Origin: Candidatus Latescibacter sp.
GTDB taxonomy: Bacteria > Latescibacterota > Latescibacteria > Latescibacterales > Latescibacteraceae
Length of the DNA: 40,019 bases
NCBI GenBank assembly: GCA_030692375.1
Contig: JAUYCD010000216.1
Span: forward strand, 1 to 40,019
Direction: 5' to 3'
Every line of letters begins with the position of its first letter. Position 1 is the first letter of the stretch. Below are positions 33,338 through 40,019 of the stretch, piece after piece. Made by a program: the position numbers and the translations under genes. The notes under the pieces were generated by a model. The model was not told the origin of the DNA. It made no database searches and worked only from the letters and a program-made list of their open reading frames with translations.

Positions 33338-33879
33338 AGGTTGTAATTTCCGAAATCTTCAGGCTTAATGTTTCTGAGTCGTTTACGGAGGTCCATTTTT
33401 GCGAGGAAATCTTCTTCATTTTCTTCCTCCTGCATATCTTCATCGAACTCTCCGTCTTCGGGGCCTTCCTCATCAGTTGGCGAAAGTTCAACGAGTGAAT
33501 CCTCCAGCTCCTCAGAAACATAGATAGGCGATTTCATCTTGAGAGCCATGGTAATAGAATCGGATGGCCGGGCGTCAATTTCGATAATCTCGTTTTCCGA
33601 TGCCAGAATATAAAATTTTGCATAAAACGTATTTTTCTTGAGTGCGCTGACAACCACTTTCTGCAGGCGGGCATTGAAACCGTTCAGGATGGCTTTCAGG
33701 AGATCGTGAGTCAGCGGTCTCTTGTATGTCATGCCGGACAACTCCAGTGCGATCAAACCCGCCTCATTCGGTCCAATCCAAATTGGAAGAATACGTTCAC
33801 CATCACGCTCTTTTAATAGTACCACCGGCGCGTTGGAGATGGTATCAAACGCTAGTCCGGAGACATATACCTCAATCAT
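33334..33879 (-). CDS. Bifunctional nuclease (BFN/DUF151) family protein
   Basis: The 181-residue protein matches the BFN domain: EVYVSGLAFDTISNAPVVLL, RILPIWIGPNEAGLIALELS, RPLTHDLLKAILNGFNARL, and IEIDARPSDSITMALKMKSP-IYVSEEL. Members have been reported as DNases/RNases in plants and as a structural family in Thermotoga. An acidic linker (about residues 135-158, rich in Glu/Asp) leads to a short basic C-terminus (LAKMDLRKRLRNIKPEDFGN). The gene sits 35 bases behind rplI and is coupled to the following TPR-PBP gene by overlapping stop and start. Confidence 0.85.
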   Translation of the reverse strand: MIEVYVSGLAFDTISNAPVVLLKERDGERILPIWIGPNEAGLIALELSGMTYKRPLTHDLLKAILNGFNARLQKVVVSALKKNTFYAKFYILASENEIIEIDARPSDSITMALKMKSPIYVSEELEDSLVELSPTDEEGPEDGEFDEDMQEEENEEDFLAKMDLRKRLRNIKPEDFGNYNL

Positions 33880-33914
33880 GCGATGCGTTCCGTTTAGGGG
33901 GGATATTTTTACCG

Positions 33915-34358
33915 TTATTCTTTAACCACCCACACTTTGATCAGAGCTTCTATTCCCGGCGCGAGACTGATTCCGACCTCATACACCCCGAGCTCCTTGA
34001 TCGGCTCATCGAGAATTATCTTACGATGATTGATATCGTATCCTTTTTCCTTGAGAAGATCGGAAATATTCTGCTGAGTGACCGATCCGAAAAGCCTTCC
34101 ATCCTCGCTGACCTTGACTGTGGTGGTAAGAGAAACCTTCTCCAGCTCAGCTTTTTTCTTTTCGGCTTCCACAAACTGAAGCTCCACCTTTTTCATCTTC
34201 TGATGTTTCTCAAAATCGAATATTTTGATGTTACTGTTTGTCGCCATATATGCCAGTCCGCGCGGAATGAGATAATTCCGGGCAAATCCGGGTTTAACCT
34301 CGATAATTTCACCAGCAGTGCCTGTTCCTTTAACATTCTCTCGCAGAATTAGTTTCAT
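33915..34358 (-). CDS. rplI: 50S ribosomal protein L9
   Basis: The 147-residue protein of normal length begins with the L9 signature MKLILRENVKGTGTAGEIIE, followed by VKPGFARNYLIPRGLAYMAT. A long connecting helix follows (EKHQKMKKVELQFVEAEKKK), then the C-terminal rRNA-binding domain (LFGSVTQQNISDLLKEKGYD). Its start overlaps the stop of the DUF2232 gene (ATGA). Confidence 0.97.
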   Translation of the reverse strand: MKLILRENVKGTGTAGEIIEVKPGFARNYLIPRGLAYMATNSNIKIFDFEKHQKMKKVELQFVEAEKKKAELEKVSLTTTVKVSEDGRLFGSVTQQNISDLLKEKGYDINHRKIILDEPIKELGVYEVGISLAPGIEALIKVWVVKE

Positions 34359-35347
34359 TGTGGTTTTCCTTCTTCTCTGCCTCCCGTATGGGGTGATGAC
34401 AGTGCAAATCGTAAATGATACCAGTTGTCAATAACTCCGACTATGATTAAAAACACTCCGGAAAAAGCAAGCGTTATGAAAAAAATCAGCCAGAACAGAA
34501 TCCTGGGGAGTCTCCCCATGGAAGTACGGTTCATATAATAGGAGACTATGGCCATACCCTGGATCCCGTAAAATCCGGCTGTGACAGCGAAAACATTGAG
34601 CGCAATAACAAAGGTCGGCTCGTATTCACTGAGTACCAGCCCGAAGCCCACCAGGAAAAGCCAGATTGCATGAAAGGGAACGGAGAAAGTATCCAGGGGA
34701 GGAACCGGTTCCGGAACCTCTCTCGCTTTCTTCATCACCCAGCCGCTTAAAAGAAAAGACAGCCATGCCATTACCACAGAACTGAGAACGAGGATGGACA
34801 GCCCGACTTTAAAAATCCCTTTCATCATTACCAGGACGTTATCTGCCGCATTCTTTGCATTATCCGGGTTCATGAAGGCTTTGTACATCCCCAGGGCTTC
34901 CTGCTTGATGCTTTCAAGAGTCTCCGGGGAAACTCCGCCGATTACCAGTGGCAGTCCCACTGCCAGAGCAAGGATAACACCAGGAAAAGATGCGGCGGCC
35001 AGGCGCCAGGTAAACCTGCTCTTGAACCAGCCGGGTTCGCCGATAATGATTCCTGTGAATGCTGTTTTAAGGAATATTCCGGGAGTAAGCGTCAGATCGG
35101 GAATCAGGAGCGCACAGGAAGCTACAGTACCGGCGACCGTATATATACCCCCGTTTATCCATCCGTATTTCCGCGCCACAACTGCCGCCAGCACAATAAA
35201 CGGTATCTCCGCCGGCCCGATGGTCAGTTGACTCAGCAAATACCGGGATGCATCCATGCTCCCCATAAGCAGGGTAAAGATCAGTCCCGCTAATAATCCT
35301 GCTCCCGGAATGAGTATCCACAGGTGATTTCGGGGCGAAAATTCCAT
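34355..35347 (-). CDS. DUF2232 (YybS-like) multi-pass membrane protein
   Basis: The 330-residue protein has about eight hydrophobic segments (for example LWILIPGAGLLAGLIFTLLM, IPFIVLAAVVARKYG, LILVLSSVVMAWLSFLLSGW, and a last helix IFFITLAFSGVFLIIVGVID). It fits DUF2232, a membrane family often encoded between rpsR and rplI in several phyla; its role is unknown. The start at 35347 (MEFSPRNHLW) excludes an upstream extension to 35407 that is only the translated R1 copy G. The 3' end overlaps rplI by four bases. Confidence 0.75.
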   Translation of the reverse strand: MEFSPRNHLWILIPGAGLLAGLIFTLLMGSMDASRYLLSQLTIGPAEIPFIVLAAVVARKYGWINGGIYTVAGTVASCALLIPDLTLTPGIFLKTAFTGIIIGEPGWFKSRFTWRLAAASFPGVILALAVGLPLVIGGVSPETLESIKQEALGMYKAFMNPDNAKNAADNVLVMMKGIFKVGLSILVLSSVVMAWLSFLLSGWVMKKAREVPEPVPPLDTFSVPFHAIWLFLVGFGLVLSEYEPTFVIALNVFAVTAGFYGIQGMAIVSYYMNRTSMGRLPRILFWLIFFITLAFSGVFLIIVGVIDNWYHLRFALSSPHTGGREEGKPQ

Positions 35348-35376
35348 GCTTCCCGTCTCAATAGCGCCGGCTGGAA

Positions 35377-35428
35377 AGATGCCGAAACAAGTTCGGCATG
35401 ACGTCATCCTGAACTCGTTTCAGGATCT
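35377..35428. repeat. R1 palindromic element, copy G, at the rpsR stop codon
   Basis: A complete minimal element: GATGCCGAA-ACAAG-TTCGGCAT, ATGACGTCAT, ATCCTGAA-CTCG-TTTCAGGATCT. Its right end (TAGATCC on the minus strand) provides the stop codon TAG of rpsR (35429-35427). It lies inside the ribosomal-protein operon. Confidence 0.92.
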
Positions 35429-35660
35429 ACTTCACAGTCTCAGAAGTAAATGGGAGGATACCCATATAACGGGCGCGTTTAATGGCGACAGTCAGCTTTC
35501 GCTGATGCTTCGCACAGTTGCCGGACATGCGGCGGGGGATGATTTTTCCGCGCTCATTAGTGTAGTTTCTCAGCTTCTTCTCATTTTTATAATTAAAATC
35601 GTAGTCCTTGTTCTCACAGAACTTACAAATCTTGATTTTTCCTCTTCTATCGTTCAGCAC
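35427..35660 (-). CDS. rpsR: 30S ribosomal protein S18
   Basis: The 77-residue protein has the S18 core: [39 protein letters not shown] and [14 protein letters not shown]. It begins with GTG, which overlaps the rpsF stop by one base (TAGTG). The stop TAG is formed at the boundary of R1 copy G. S18 pairs with S6 in the ribosome platform, and the two genes are adjacent here without an intervening ssb. Confidence 0.95.
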   Translation of the reverse strand: MLNDRRGKIKICKFCENKDYDFNYKNEKKLRNYTNERGKIIPRRMSGNCAKHQRKLTVAIKRARYMGILPFTSETVK

Positions 35661-36148
35661 TATTCCTTCTCCTTCTCTTCTTCAGTTTCATCATCTTCCA
35701 CCGGCAGAGCGGTATCTGTTTCTTCTTCCAGGTACTCTTCGGATTCTTCATCTTCTACGGATAAATCCGGTTCTTCAAGATCGGTCTCCGGTTCATTCTT
35801 CACCGTATGCGCGGAAGAGATTTCCATTCCGGCGCCTTCATCGCGTATATACTCGGGATGTTTTCCCTCGTATATGAGCGTCATGAACCTAAGTATATTT
35901 TCATGCAGTCTGAGGTCACGCTCGAATGCTGCAATCATCGAAGGCTCTGCATGATAATAGAAGATGACATAATACCCGTGGGTTCGTTTCTTCATCTCAT
36001 AGGCCATAGTACGCTGTCCCCAGCGGACAATCTGATCGATTTCGGCGCCGAGTTTTTGAAGAATACCGGTAAATCGCTCGATAATCGCCTCACGGGCTGC
36101 TTCTTGAATGGTACCGTCAATGATAAAGGTAGTGTCGTACTTACGCAT
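35660..36148 (-). CDS. rpsF: 30S ribosomal protein S6 with long acidic tail
   Basis: The ferredoxin-like S6 core (residues 1-100: [64 protein letters not shown]) is followed by about 60 residues that are mostly Glu and Asp. Acidic C-terminal tails on S6 are known (E. coli adds glutamates post-translationally), but this genome encodes a long one. It is the first gene of rpsF-rpsR-DUF2232-rplI-BFN-TPR/PBP. A candidate S6:S18 leader immediately precedes it. Confidence 0.95.
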   Translation of the reverse strand: MRKYDTTFIIDGTIQEAAREAIIERFTGILQKLGAEIDQIVRWGQRTMAYEMKKRTHGYYVIFYYHAEPSMIAAFERDLRLHENILRFMTLIYEGKHPEYIRDEGAGMEISSAHTVKNEPETDLEEPDLSVEDEESEEYLEEETDTALPVEDDETEEEKEKE

Positions 36149-36216
36149 TATACCTCCCTGTGGACGCCGGCCCCCACTCGCTGTTGACGAGGGGAGCAGG
36201 GATAGTGAAATAATAT
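36149..36216 (-). promoter_or_regulatory. Candidate S6:S18-binding leader (ribosomal autoregulation) in front of rpsF
   Basis: On the minus strand the leader can fold into an inner stem CTCCCCTCG/CGAGTGGGG (36196-36188 with 36180-36172) with a seven-base loop. An outer stem CCCTG/CAGGG (36201-36197 with 36160-36156) encloses it. The asymmetric 3' internal loop contains GCCGGCG, that is, the CCG triplet characteristic of the S6:S18 motif. The outer stem overlaps the SD (GGGAGG, 36158-36153), so binding of excess S6:S18 could block translation. The identification rests on position, fold and CCG only. Confidence 0.5.
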
Positions 36217-36248
36217 GTCCGGGTTCGAGGCGAACCTAAAACCCGGAC
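36217..36248 (-). terminator. Hairpin behind hppA, probable terminator
   Basis: A nine-base stem GTCCGGGTT/AACCCGGAC with an inner TTCG/CGAA possibility lies 42 bases behind the hppA stop. It is followed on the minus strand by ATATTATTT rather than a clean T-run. Termination is likely but not certain, and the sequence also insulates the rpsF leader. Confidence 0.5.
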
Positions 36249-36290
36249 GCGGGGTATGTATGAAGAAAACATCTGGCGCTCCGAAAATTC

Positions 36291-38306
36291 CTACCTGCCG
36301 AGGTGCAGGAGGATCGGAGCGATCACGAGGGCGACGATGCTCATGAGCTTTATGAGAATATTCATGGCCGGCCCGCTCGTGTCCTTGAACGGATCTCCGA
36401 TGGTATCGCCGACCACAGCCGCCTTGTGGGCGGGTGAACCTTTGCCGCCGTGGAGACCGGCCTCGATTAACTTTTTCGCGTTATCCCATGCGCCGCCGGC
36501 ATTCGCCATGAAGAGGGCCATGAACACGCCGACTACGGTCGCGCCGGCGAGGGTTCCACCGAGCGCCTCACGGCCGAACACAAGACCGACCGCGATGGGG
36601 ACGATGAGCGCAACAAGACCGGGAGCGATCATCTCATGGAGCGCCGCGGTAGTGGAAATCTTCACACACCGCGCGGAATCAGGTTTTACGGTGCCCTCCA
36701 TGATCCCCGGAATCTCGCGGAACTGGCGGCGCACTTCCTCCACCATCTTAAATGCTGCTTTCCCCACCGCCTTCATTGTATGGGATGCGACGAAAAACGG
36801 AACGCACCCGCCGATGAACATCCCTATCACCGTCAGAGGATTAATGATGTTGATGGACTGTATCCCGGCCGCGGAGGTGTATGCGGCGAACAGGGCGAGC
36901 GCGGTAAGAGCGGCGGATCCGATGGCGAATCCCTTTCCCATCGCGGCTGTCGTGTTGCCGAGTGAATCGAGGCGGTCGGTGATTCTACGGGTTTCGGGAC
37001 CGAGGCCGCTCATTTCCGAGATTCCGCCTGCGTTGTCAGCGATGGGACCATAGGCGTCAACGGTCATGATGATTCCGACCGTGGCGAGCATTCCGACCGC
37101 CGAAAGGCCGATTCCGTAAATACCGGATGTCTGGTAAGAAATAAACATCGCGGCGCAGATGAAGAGCACCGGGAAGATGGAGGATTCCATACCGACGGAA
37201 AGGCCGGTGATCGCGTTGGTCGCAGGACCGGTGAGCGAGGCGTCGGCGATCTTGCGGACCGGTGTCGATCCGGTGTAGTATTCAGTGAGAAGACCGATGA
37301 TGATGCCCGCGACGGTCCCCGCGACGATGGCCCAGAACGGCGCATTAGTACCGGTCATACCTGTGATAACAATATACGCCGAAATGAGGAACAGGCCCGC
37401 CGCAATGAATGTCGAGTAGCGGAGCGCGGTAGCGGGGTTGATGTTCTTGAGCAACGGCATGGAAAAGACGCCTATCAGGGAGCTGACCAGTCCCACGAGA
37501 ATGAGGATGAGGGGAAGCTGCATGTACGCGGTCTGATTCTGGAGGATTACATCCCCGAATTTCATGGTCGCCGATGCGGTAGCGGCAATGGCGAGCGAGG
37601 CCACCACCGAACCGACGTACGACTCAAAAATGTCGGCGCCGAGTCCCGCGACATCGCCGACATTATCGCCGACGTTGTCCGCGATGACCGCCGGGTTACG
37701 GGGATCATCCTCGGGGATACCCGCCTCCACCTTCCCCACGAGGTCCGCGCCGACATCGGCCGCCTTGGTGTAGATGCCGCCACCGACCCTCATGAAAAGC
37801 GCCATGGAGGAAGCGCCCATGGCGAAGCCGTTGATGATCGCCGCCTGCTCGGGCGATCTGAAAATATTAAACAAGATGGAAAGTCCAAGGAGTCCAAGGC
37901 TCGCAACCGAGAGCCCCATCACCGAACCGCCGAAGAAAGCCATGCTGAGAGCTTTGCCCTGCCCGAACTGGTTCGCAGCCCAGGCGGTTCTCAAATTCGC
38001 CCGTGTCGCGGCGTTCATGCCGATGTATCCCGCAATGAGGGAGCATAGTCCGCCGGACACATACGCCACCGCAGTGAGCAGTCCCTGCTGCGGAAGAAAA
38101 AAGGTCAGTAACAGGAACACGATCACAATGAAGATGGAGAGCACCGAGTATTGCTGGAAAAGGTACGCCATCGCCCCCTCGTGGATGCGACTGGCGATTT
38201 CTTTCATTACCTCGGTACCCGCTGGCTGACGTTTGATCCAAAGGAAAATCATCAATACGATGACCAGTCCTATGACACCGAAGACAGGTACGAACATGAT
38301 GTTCAT
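36291..38306 (-). CDS. hppA: Membrane-bound pyrophosphatase HppA (K+-dependent type)
   Basis: The 671-residue integral membrane enzyme (about 16 helices) couples PPi hydrolysis to H+ or Na+ pumping. The substrate site is fully present: [40 protein letters not shown], and the C-terminal [20 protein letters not shown]. The segment [20 protein letters not shown] has Ala where K+-independent enzymes have Lys (NTTKA), so it should belong to the K+-dependent class. Na+ versus H+ transport cannot be decided from sequence by eye. It stands as its own unit between pth and rpsF. Confidence 0.95.
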   Translation of the reverse strand: MNIMFVPVFGVIGLVIVLMIFLWIKRQPAGTEVMKEIASRIHEGAMAYLFQQYSVLSIFIVIVFLLLTFFLPQQGLLTAVAYVSGGLCSLIAGYIGMNAATRANLRTAWAANQFGQGKALSMAFFGGSVMGLSVASLGLLGLSILFNIFRSPEQAAIINGFAMGASSMALFMRVGGGIYTKAADVGADLVGKVEAGIPEDDPRNPAVIADNVGDNVGDVAGLGADIFESYVGSVVASLAIAATASATMKFGDVILQNQTAYMQLPLILILVGLVSSLIGVFSMPLLKNINPATALRYSTFIAAGLFLISAYIVITGMTGTNAPFWAIVAGTVAGIIIGLLTEYYTGSTPVRKIADASLTGPATNAITGLSVGMESSIFPVLFICAAMFISYQTSGIYGIGLSAVGMLATVGIIMTVDAYGPIADNAGGISEMSGLGPETRRITDRLDSLGNTTAAMGKGFAIGSAALTALALFAAYTSAAGIQSINIINPLTVIGMFIGGCVPFFVASHTMKAVGKAAFKMVEEVRRQFREIPGIMEGTVKPDSARCVKISTTAALHEMIAPGLVALIVPIAVGLVFGREALGGTLAGATVVGVFMALFMANAGGAWDNAKKLIEAGLHGGKGSPAHKAAVVGDTIGDPFKDTSGPAMNILIKLMSIVALVIAPILLHLGR

Positions 38307-38327
38307 GCGGTTCTCCTCCGCGGTAGA

Positions 38328-38975
38328 TTAATTGTTTAAATTTTTTAGGACATTAGTAATTTCAGCATGTGCATTCTCAATTCCGCCGGTTATCCAAGCT
38401 TCTATACACCTGGAAGCATGTTCGAAAGCTTTCTCAATTATTTCACACTCTTGCGGACGAAAAGATTCCAAAACATAAGTTACCATATCGGAACCCGGCG
38501 GCCTCGGTCCTACCCCGATTCTGAGACGGGCAAATTCATCCGTACCGAGCGAGTCGATGATGCTTTTCAGCCCGTTATGGCCTCCCGCGGAGCCTTTCGA
38601 TCTTATGCGCAACCGCCCGATCTCAATGTCCACATCATCGACCACCACGAGCATTTCGGAGATATCTCGTATCAGCCCCTGAGTACGGAGGCTGGTCAGA
38701 GCTTTTCCCGATTCATTCATGTAGGTGTTCGGTTTGACAAGTAGAACTTTTTTCCCTTCTACTTCACCTTCGATCCGGGTAAAGAGCCCGGCGCTTTTTT
38801 TAAATGACCGGTGCATTCCGAAAAAACTCTTTACCGAATCGACAGCGCTTTGTCGAAAAACAATTCTCTGCCCGAATCTGCCTTCCACCATGCCGTCAAG
38901 GAGGATGAATCCGGCATTATGACGCGAATTCCGGTATGCCGCGCCTGGATTCCCAAGCCCCACCACAGCGAGCAA
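38328..38975 (-). CDS. pth: Peptidyl-tRNA hydrolase
   Basis: The 215-residue enzyme releases peptides from stalled peptidyl-tRNA. Catalytic and binding residues are visible: VVGLGNPGAAYRNSRHNAGF (Asn and the catalytic His), KPNTYMNESGKAL, VVVDDVDIEIG (Asp) and GSAGGHNGLKSI. It is slightly longer than the usual 185-195 residues, because of extra sequence around residues 35-70 (AVDSVKSFFGMHRSFKKSAG). It follows rplY by three bases, the familiar rplY-pth pair. Confidence 0.95.
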   Translation of the reverse strand: MLAVVGLGNPGAAYRNSRHNAGFILLDGMVEGRFGQRIVFRQSAVDSVKSFFGMHRSFKKSAGLFTRIEGEVEGKKVLLVKPNTYMNESGKALTSLRTQGLIRDISEMLVVVDDVDIEIGRLRIRSKGSAGGHNGLKSIIDSLGTDEFARLRIGVGPRPPGSDMVTYVLESFRPQECEIIEKAFEHASRCIEAWITGGIENAHAEITNVLKNLNN

Positions 38976-38978
38976 GGG

Positions 38979-39611
38979 TTATTCCTCCTCTTTTTTCTCG
39001 CCGATAACTTCCGGTTCGGCTATTCCAACTTCGGTCGGCTCTTCCACTGCTACCACTCTCGGGGCGACCACATGCACCACGACAGATTCCAGCTCGGCTA
39101 AAATCTCGAATTTTTCATGCGGGAGATCTTTGATATGGATACCGTCGCCGGTATGCAAACTCGTCACATCCAATGAGATGCTTTCAGGAATGTCAGTGGG
39201 TAGACAGGAAATCTCCACAGTGTGCATGATGTGTTCCAAAATACCTCCCTCGTTCTTCACACCGACCGGAATTCCGCCCAGGTGAACGGGGACTGTAACA
39301 TGGATTTTTACTTTGAGAGAGATGTGTTTCAGATCGACATGGATTATATCGCCGGATATGGGGTCATGTTGAATTTCGTAGATAAAGGCTTTCACCTTCT
39401 TTTTTTTGTCGCCGACTGCCAGATCAACCACGACATTTCTGCCGAAGCTGTGAAGCAGGGTAAGGAATTCTTTCGAATCAAGGGAGAGAAGCGATGGATT
39501 TTCTCCCGGACCGTAGAGCACGCCCGGTATATGGCCTTCTTTTCGGAGATGTTTAGATGCCTGCTTCCCTTTAACAGTCCTTACTTGAGCTTTTAATGAT
39601 GCTTCCGCCAT
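38979..39611 (-). CDS. rplY: 50S ribosomal protein L25 (general stress protein CTC type)
   Basis: The 210-residue protein has the N-terminal 5S-rRNA-binding domain (KGKQASKHLRKEGHIPGVLY, NVVVDLAVGDKKKKVKAFIY, HDPISGDIIHVDL) and the C-terminal beta domain of the TL5/CTC form (VHLGGIPVGVKNEGGILEH, LPTDIPESISLDVTSLHTGD). It ends in an acidic tail. The start at 39611 has SD GGAGG; upstream in-frame codons run through the tRNA gene and are rejected. Confidence 0.95.
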   Translation of the reverse strand: MAEASLKAQVRTVKGKQASKHLRKEGHIPGVLYGPGENPSLLSLDSKEFLTLLHSFGRNVVVDLAVGDKKKKVKAFIYEIQHDPISGDIIHVDLKHISLKVKIHVTVPVHLGGIPVGVKNEGGILEHIMHTVEISCLPTDIPESISLDVTSLHTGDGIHIKDLPHEKFEILAELESVVVHVVAPRVVAVEEPTEVGIAEPEVIGEKKEEE

Positions 39612-39664
39612 TAGACCTCCCAGAATTAAACTATGTATAAATATATGGTTATCATAACAGAATC

Positions 39665-39739
39665 TGGCTGGGGCGGGAGGATTCGAACCTCCGATTACGA
39701 GATCCAAAATCTCGTGACTTGCCGCTTGTCGACGCCCCA
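39665..39739 (-). tRNA. tRNA-Gln (UUG), CCA encoded
   Basis: On the minus strand the acceptor stem TGGGGCG pairs with CGCCCCA. The D stem is GAC/GTC, and the anticodon arm CGAGA-TTTTGGA-TCTCG gives anticodon TTG. The T arm is GGAGGTTCGAATCCTCC. U1-A72 and discriminator G are typical for tRNA-Gln. The 3' CCA is encoded (39667-39665). It lies 53 bases upstream of rplY in the same direction, so tRNA-Gln, rplY and pth may share a transcript. Confidence 0.95.
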
Positions 39740-39907
39740 ACGGTTGAAAATTATAGTTTTGTAAAATAACCTTAAAAAAGTGGAAAGTCAAATAAAAATG
39801 AGTGTTTGAAGGTTGAGGATAGAGGTGAAGAATGGTAATGATACTGTTACGGCAATTAATTATACATCGAATTTTGGAAGGCTTGTGAAAAACTCTGTTT
39901 AATTAAT

Positions 39908-39959
39908 AGATGCCGAAACAAGTTCGGCATGACGTCATCCTGAACTCGTTTCAGGATCT
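39908..39959. repeat. R1 palindromic element, copy H
   Basis: A complete minimal element, practically identical to copy G (GATGCCGAA-ACAAG-TTCGGCAT, ATGACGTCAT, ATCCTGAA-CTCG-TTTCAGGATCT). The remaining sequence from 39740 to the right edge is AT-rich. I see no gene in it. Confidence 0.92.
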
Positions 39960-40019
39960 AAATGATATTAAAAAGTAACTTGTTCACATGCATGTGAGAA
40001 TTGGATCCACTAAATCAGG

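Noticed and set aside
35348-35407. N-terminal extension of the DUF2232 protein (MTSCRTCFGIF...)
   Set aside because: It is translated R1 copy G; the start at 35347 is more plausible.
36256-37053. Plus-strand frames opposite hppA (also 37774-38229)
   Set aside because: Antisense shadows caused by the GC-rich third positions of hppA; low-complexity Pro/Ala/Ser/Thr content.
39740-39907. Possible small gene between tRNA-Gln and R1 copy H
   Set aside because: AT-rich with no convincing frame, SD or family match.
5444-39959. R1 copies as a dispersed CRISPR array
   Set aside because: Copies are separated by kilobases, are palindromic, and lack regularly spaced unique spacers; no cas genes are present.

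Overview
The window looks like a chromosomal segment from an uncultured Gram-negative bacterium of the FCB superphylum (a Latescibacterota/KSB1/Zixibacteria-like candidate lineage, placed by gene content only). Reasons: a complete lipid A block (lpxH apart; lpxD, a fused lpxC-fabZ, lpxA, lpxB) together with bamA, skp and a Lol-type transporter shows an outer membrane; the LpxC-FabZ fusion is typical of the FCB group; a McsA-McsB-ClpC operon, a K+-type membrane pyrophosphatase and a CTC-type L25 fit the same deep lineages. The intergenic spaces carry palindromic repeats of the sort common in genomes assembled from such phyla. Almost all genes lie on the minus strand.

Layout. 1-1.2 kb: the end of a NikL/CbiL-like gene (+), then an apparently ORF-less group II intron (minus, about 457-1159) lying directly behind the rho-independent terminator of the next gene. 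1.2-5.4 kb: a cupin/cupin/SMP-30 lipoprotein (-), lpxH (+), and an aldo/keto reductase with a C-terminal ferredoxin module (+) bracketed by inverted repeats. 5.5-11.2 kb: a Tat-exported DUF362 protein, an exported tandem-SIS protein, an NlpC/P60-like protein lacking its catalytic cysteine, and a CapA-type protein (all -). 11.2-19.8 kb: the envelope-biogenesis operon bamA-skp-lpxD-lpxC/fabZ-lpxA-Gfo/Idh (GnnA-like)-lpxB. 20.1-26.3 kb: lolC/E-lolD and mcsA-mcsB-clpC. 26.5-31.4 kb: a DUF4159 protein (+), a PadR regulator, a transglutaminase-like lipoprotein and an outer-membrane beta-barrel protein. 31.5-36.2 kb: rpsF-rpsR-DUF2232-rplI-BFN nuclease-TPR/periplasmic-binding protein, with a candidate S6:S18 leader. 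36.3-39.7 kb: hppA, and tRNA-Gln-rplY-pth.

The genes work mainly in outer-membrane biogenesis (lipid A synthesis, Bam, Skp, Lol) plus protein quality control by arginine phosphorylation and translation. The most unusual aspect is the repeat population. At least six palindromic families occur. One (R1, eight copies) is a twin hairpin around a central palindrome, with loops that can carry extra 27-28 nt units. Several elements lie inside coding sequence (C-terminus of LpxD, signal peptide of Skp, two places and two reading frames of one lipoprotein), and others sit exactly on stop or start codons. I see no CRISPR array, no transposase gene and no prophage.
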